NCBI GenBank assembly: GCA_951799405.1
Contig: OX637361.1
Location: 11,692,170-11,756,169, forward strand
Direction of reading: 5' to 3'
DNA length: 64,000 nt
Origin: Agapetus fuscipes
Taxonomy: Eukaryota; Arthropoda; Insecta; Trichoptera; Glossosomatidae
Shown one piece after another: positions 61,321 to 64,000 of the stretch; the stretch's first letter is position 1, and each line of letters opens with the position of its first letter. Under the pieces are notes generated by a model that was not told where the DNA came from, searched no databases, and saw only the letters and a list, made by a program, of their open reading frames with translations. A program made the position numbers and the translations under genes.

Positions 61321-61665
61321 TGGTATAAGTAGCTTTCTTTGTTTGTCTGGATGCGTTGTTACACCCAAAGTTACTTAATTTCCCGAAATAAATGCGTTGC
61401 GATATTTGTTGTTGTGCCGCACCGCATTCACGTGGAGACGTTGCCCTCTATCGATCACAGCCACAGCCACAGCTACAGCTCTGCTCTAATGGATAGATGA
61501 CATTTATTACCCCAACCCACCACGCACCAGAAGAAAAACCGCACACAAAAAGTATCGTCTAAACTCTAAAGACAATACGCTTCATAGTGAGAGGAACTAG
61601 TTAGCTTACCTACATGCGGCTGAAAATAAAATCAACATGGTGGTTAGCAATTCCTTTACTGTACC
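61321..61665. other. unassigned; short CAGCCA repeats at 61448
   Basis: CACAGCCACAGCCACAGC is simple sequence; nothing else. Confidence 0.35.
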
Positions 61666-61721
61666 CTGAGTACGAGTTGCGCAACTTGAGTAAAGTAAAG
61701 TTTACGGAAAGTATAAAAGAA

Positions 61722-61876
61722 GAAAGAAATATGCAAGGATAGAAATAAATGGCGGTTGATCTGTGATGTTGGCGGCTAGGGTTTGTTAAAGTGAAATTCG
61801 TTTTATGATTTAGTTTTTTATGTCCATGTATATATTGTTATTTATTGATTTAAAAAAATGTAATTTGTCATGTATG
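61722..61876 (+). mobile_element. LINE-B end joined to R1, inserted in M4
   Basis: GATAGAAATAAATGGCGGTTG, GTTGGCGGCTAGGG, GTAATTTGTCATGTATG. Confidence 0.8.
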
Positions 61877-62134
61877 TTCCTTGACTTATAGGTTGTTATG
61901 CGGCTGACCACCATAATATAAAAAATTGGTTCAATTTGCCAATGTCACCCCTGTTTCAGGGAAGGATGGCAAGAGTTGCAAGGCTTATGTTCATTTGAGA
62001 TTGGGTTTTTATATTGTAGGTCCACATGCGGCATGTGTTAGCGCGAAATTATACATATCTGCTTGTGGGAATGCATTTAATATAAATCTTAAATGATATA
62101 TATCTTTGCAGCTTAGATTAGATTAGATTAGATT
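61877..62134 (+). mobile_element. R1 as 3' end of LINE-B
   Basis: TTCCTTGACTTATAGG to (GATTA)n. Similar to the R1 in M9 at 13575 (both GTTATGCGGC, GTTGCAAGGC). Confidence 0.9.
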
Positions 62135-62329
62135 AAAGAGTGGTTTTCCCCAAAATCTGCCGTTTTTGTTTGTTTGAACTTGTTTTTCTTCATCACTGTA
62201 TAACTCTTTTGCTAAGACCATAAAGTGTAAGAAACAAAAACGGCAGATTTTGGGGGAAACCACTCTTTAATTCTTTCCGTAAACTTTACTTTACTCAAGT
62301 TTTGCAACTCGTAGTAGGTACTAAGGATG

Positions 62330-62495
62330 CAGGGCTGGAAGTCTCATCCCCACGGTAATTCTTACCTACCGAATATCGGTAATATTTGTATGAAAACTGT
62401 TCACTTGTGGCCATCTTGGATTGACAGGTCTTCATACAAATATTATTGATATTGGGTAGGTAAGAACTACCGCGGTGATGAGACTTCCAGCCCTG
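62330..62495. mobile_element. M2 foldback element
   Basis: CAGGGCTGGAAGTCTCATC to GATGAGACTTCCAGCCCTG, with a small deletion in the centre. Confidence 0.85.
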
Positions 62496-62503
62496 ACTTT
62501 TAT

Positions 62504-62710
62504 GTCCCTAGTCTAGTGGTAACACTTCGGACTCGTAAATGGAAGGTCGTGGATTCGAATCACGGCGGAGCACAAAAAAAATACCAACAACACCGGTCAC
62601 CAAAGGCCTATCTAGCCTTACAGGAGCAACTGAGCATTGGGACTTTCTATAGCGATGACCAAGGTCGCAGAGGGCTCTTGAGGTGTGATTCACACAAAAA
62701 CAGCGATCAT
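62504..62710 (+). mobile_element. S2 SINE with internal deletion
   Basis: GTCCCTAGTCTAGTGGTAAC, GGATTCGAATCACGG, GAGGTGTGATTCACAC and AAAAACAGCG. Confidence 0.85.
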
Positions 62711-63010
62711 ATATCAGTGGCAATAATAATCGAAAGTGAACATACTAATACTATCATATGCAATATGCATTTTCACACTTCTCACGGCTCAGTTGTGTTC
62801 TAAGAGGCATAATATGAGGGAGCCTTCATCGCCTTACTAACTAAACACACTTAACTCTACGATGTGCACGCGCTTTTCAATCATTAACCTTTTACTTTGC
62901 TATTATTGTTTTTTGACTACAGACTCCATTTTTTTTAATGAATACTATTTTAGACTTCATCAGAAGCAGGATTATTATCACATTATAGTGAAACTATAAC
63001 GTGGCTCGTC
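62711..63010. other. unassigned
   Basis: Nothing recognised. Confidence 0.35.
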
Positions 63011-63013
63011 CCA

Positions 63014-63240
63014 CTAGGGGGCTGTCCATATATTACGTCATTCGAATTAAGGGGGGGGGAGTCTGGTCTGCGGATGATGGCAAATGATGTACGAGTACCA
63101 AATGTGACGTCGTTCTTGTAAATACCAATTTCTACAGAATATACAAAATATTATGTAAGTAATATAACATTATTAATTATTAAGCTCATCCATTATTACA
63201 GCAAGAGGGGGGGGCGGGGTCATAAGCATAACTATGAGAC
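63014..63240. mobile_element. M9 MITE, one end lost, without the R1 insert
   Basis: TAGGGGGCTGTCCATATATTAC, G-run, then GATGGCAAATGATGTACG through AGCTCATCCATTATTACAGC to a second G-run. Reads across the site where the copy at 13431 carries R1. Confidence 0.8.
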
Positions 63241-63254
63241 CTTGATTTTACAAT

Positions 63255-63355
63255 AGGCCAGGCAAATTAATTGACATAGACAAAATTTTAACGTCACACA
63301 GTCAGATTGCTTGAGTGAAGGCTGACTAATATTGACGTTTGCCCGCCGAGATGAG
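63255..63355. repeat. R8 repeat piece
   Basis: TTTTAACGTCACACAGTCAG and GACGTTTGCCCGCCGAGATG; the last block also at 6650. Confidence 0.45.
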
Positions 63356-63579
63356 TTAATTTACCAGAAAACCTTTTTTTAGTTCCTTATCGCCCTGTAG
63401 CTTCCAATACAAATGCACAATATAACAGTTGCATAAATCGCCTTCAACGTAGTGGTAATACCTGTACACTGGACTTTGACCCACCCAACAATAACTTTGA
63501 TAGGTATAGAGCTGGTCTGTTGAGGTACTTTTTGGATGAATAGTGTTTTTATTTCTGTTGCTTGTATATTTCATTTGAT

Positions 63580-63782
63580 TTTTGATTTATATTTTTTGAT
63601 TTATATTTTTTCTCTAGATAGTAACTTTGATTTTTATTCTTATTTTTATATAGTTTTTGTTATTGTGTTTATTTGTTTCATTTTACTTTCATATACTTTA
63701 CATCTTTTTGGTATTTTTATGTATTTGTGTTATTTTTGAAACTATGTAACCATTTCATGTAAAAGGCACTAAGTGCCGTTAA

Positions 63783-63813
<31 letters not shown>

Positions 63814-63817
63814 ATGC
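63580..63817 (+). mobile_element. LINE 3' UTR with (TAAA)n tail
   Basis: The short hairpin GGCACTAAGTGCC is followed by GTTAATAAATAAATAAA, a common way for CR1/L2-type LINEs to end. The coding part is not seen upstream. Confidence 0.5.
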
Positions 63818-64000
63818 ATTTCTGTACCTTAGAGCATAAACCGTGTTGCTGCGCCCACGGCCTGGAACACATTGCCAGCAGGACTGCGGACAACAGAAAA
63901 AGAGGCAGCTTTCAGAAGGGCCCTGAAAACTGATTTATTCATACAATCTTCAGCGCCTTTGGGATGACCAACGGTCATGAAAAGGCGCAGAAAAAAATTA
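63818..64000 (+). mobile_element. LINE-D-like C-terminal end, cut by window edge
   Basis: VAAPTAWNTLPAGLRTTEKE and AAFRRALKTDLFIQ are readable with a stop after SSAPLG, the same protein end as LINE-D but another subfamily. Starts right after the (TAAA)n tail. Confidence 0.7.

Larger units (their letters stand above)
61666..62325. mobile_element. M4 foldback element carrying LINE-B and R1
   Basis: GAGTACGAGTTGCGCAACTTG at left and CAAGTTTTGCAACTCGTAG at right; the inner hairpin AAAGAGTGGTTTTCCCC / GGGGAAACCACTCTTT is intact. The LINE-B/R1 unit sits in the left arm. Confidence 0.8.

Overview
Kind of sequence: animal nuclear DNA, AT-rich, with no bacterial-style gene arrangement, and I found no host protein-coding gene that I can support. 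It is a dense bed of transposable elements, many inserted into one another. The mix of Penelope-like elements (PLEs), CR1/L2-like and RTE-like LINEs, several tRNA-derived SINEs, foldback DNA elements and solo LTRs fits an invertebrate. Frequent short GTAGGTAC-type runs are reminiscent of some insect genomes (Lepidoptera), but I cannot fix the taxon from sequence alone. Family names used here are local labels. R1 is a ~250 bp repeat that begins TTCCTTGACTTATAGG and ends in a (TTAGA)n or (TTATAGA)n tail. S1, S2 and S3 are SINEs with tRNA-like heads; S2A is an S2 form with a different, A-rich 3' end. LINE-A, LINE-B and LINE-C are RTE-like 3' ends and LINE-D is CR1/L2-like. M1 to M9 are foldback or MITE-like elements. 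LTR-1 and LTR-2 are two solo-LTR families. R7 and R8 are unclassified repeats.

Layout: R1 is everywhere (about 35 copies or pieces on both strands). At 0-5.6 kb there are R1, S1, S2, a solo LTR, a 30-bp minisatellite and LINE-A. At 6-9 kb there are foldback elements and a PLE unit with a perfect 75-bp hairpin. At 9-14 kb lie LINE and SINE fragments and a three-level nest (S1 containing M9 containing R1). At 16-22 kb there is a run of PLE foldback units with hammerhead-type ribozymes. At 24.5-25.1 kb is a PLE piece that still encodes the end of its GIY-YIG nuclease, framed by perfect 73-bp inverted repeats. At 26-41 kb are scattered SINEs, a second nest (M4 containing S3 containing M5) and a solo LTR with a target duplication. 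At 41-47 kb are LINE-A, LINE-C and LINE-D remnants and two more ribozyme units. At 55-56.4 kb is the longest open frame, a 440-residue LINE-D reverse transcriptase on the minus strand. At 57-64 kb there are more R1, LINE-B, M4 and PLE copies.

How the parts relate: the 3' end of SINE S2 matches the 3' end of LINE-D, so LINE-D is the likely source of the machinery that copied S2. R1 forms the 3' end of LINE-B and also occurs alone from a fixed start point, so it behaves as the mobile tail of that LINE. The PLE units are short, flanked by 10-15 bp target duplications in at least seven cases, self-complementary, and carry small hammerhead ribozymes whose stems covary between copies. These ribozyme units are the most interesting content of the window.
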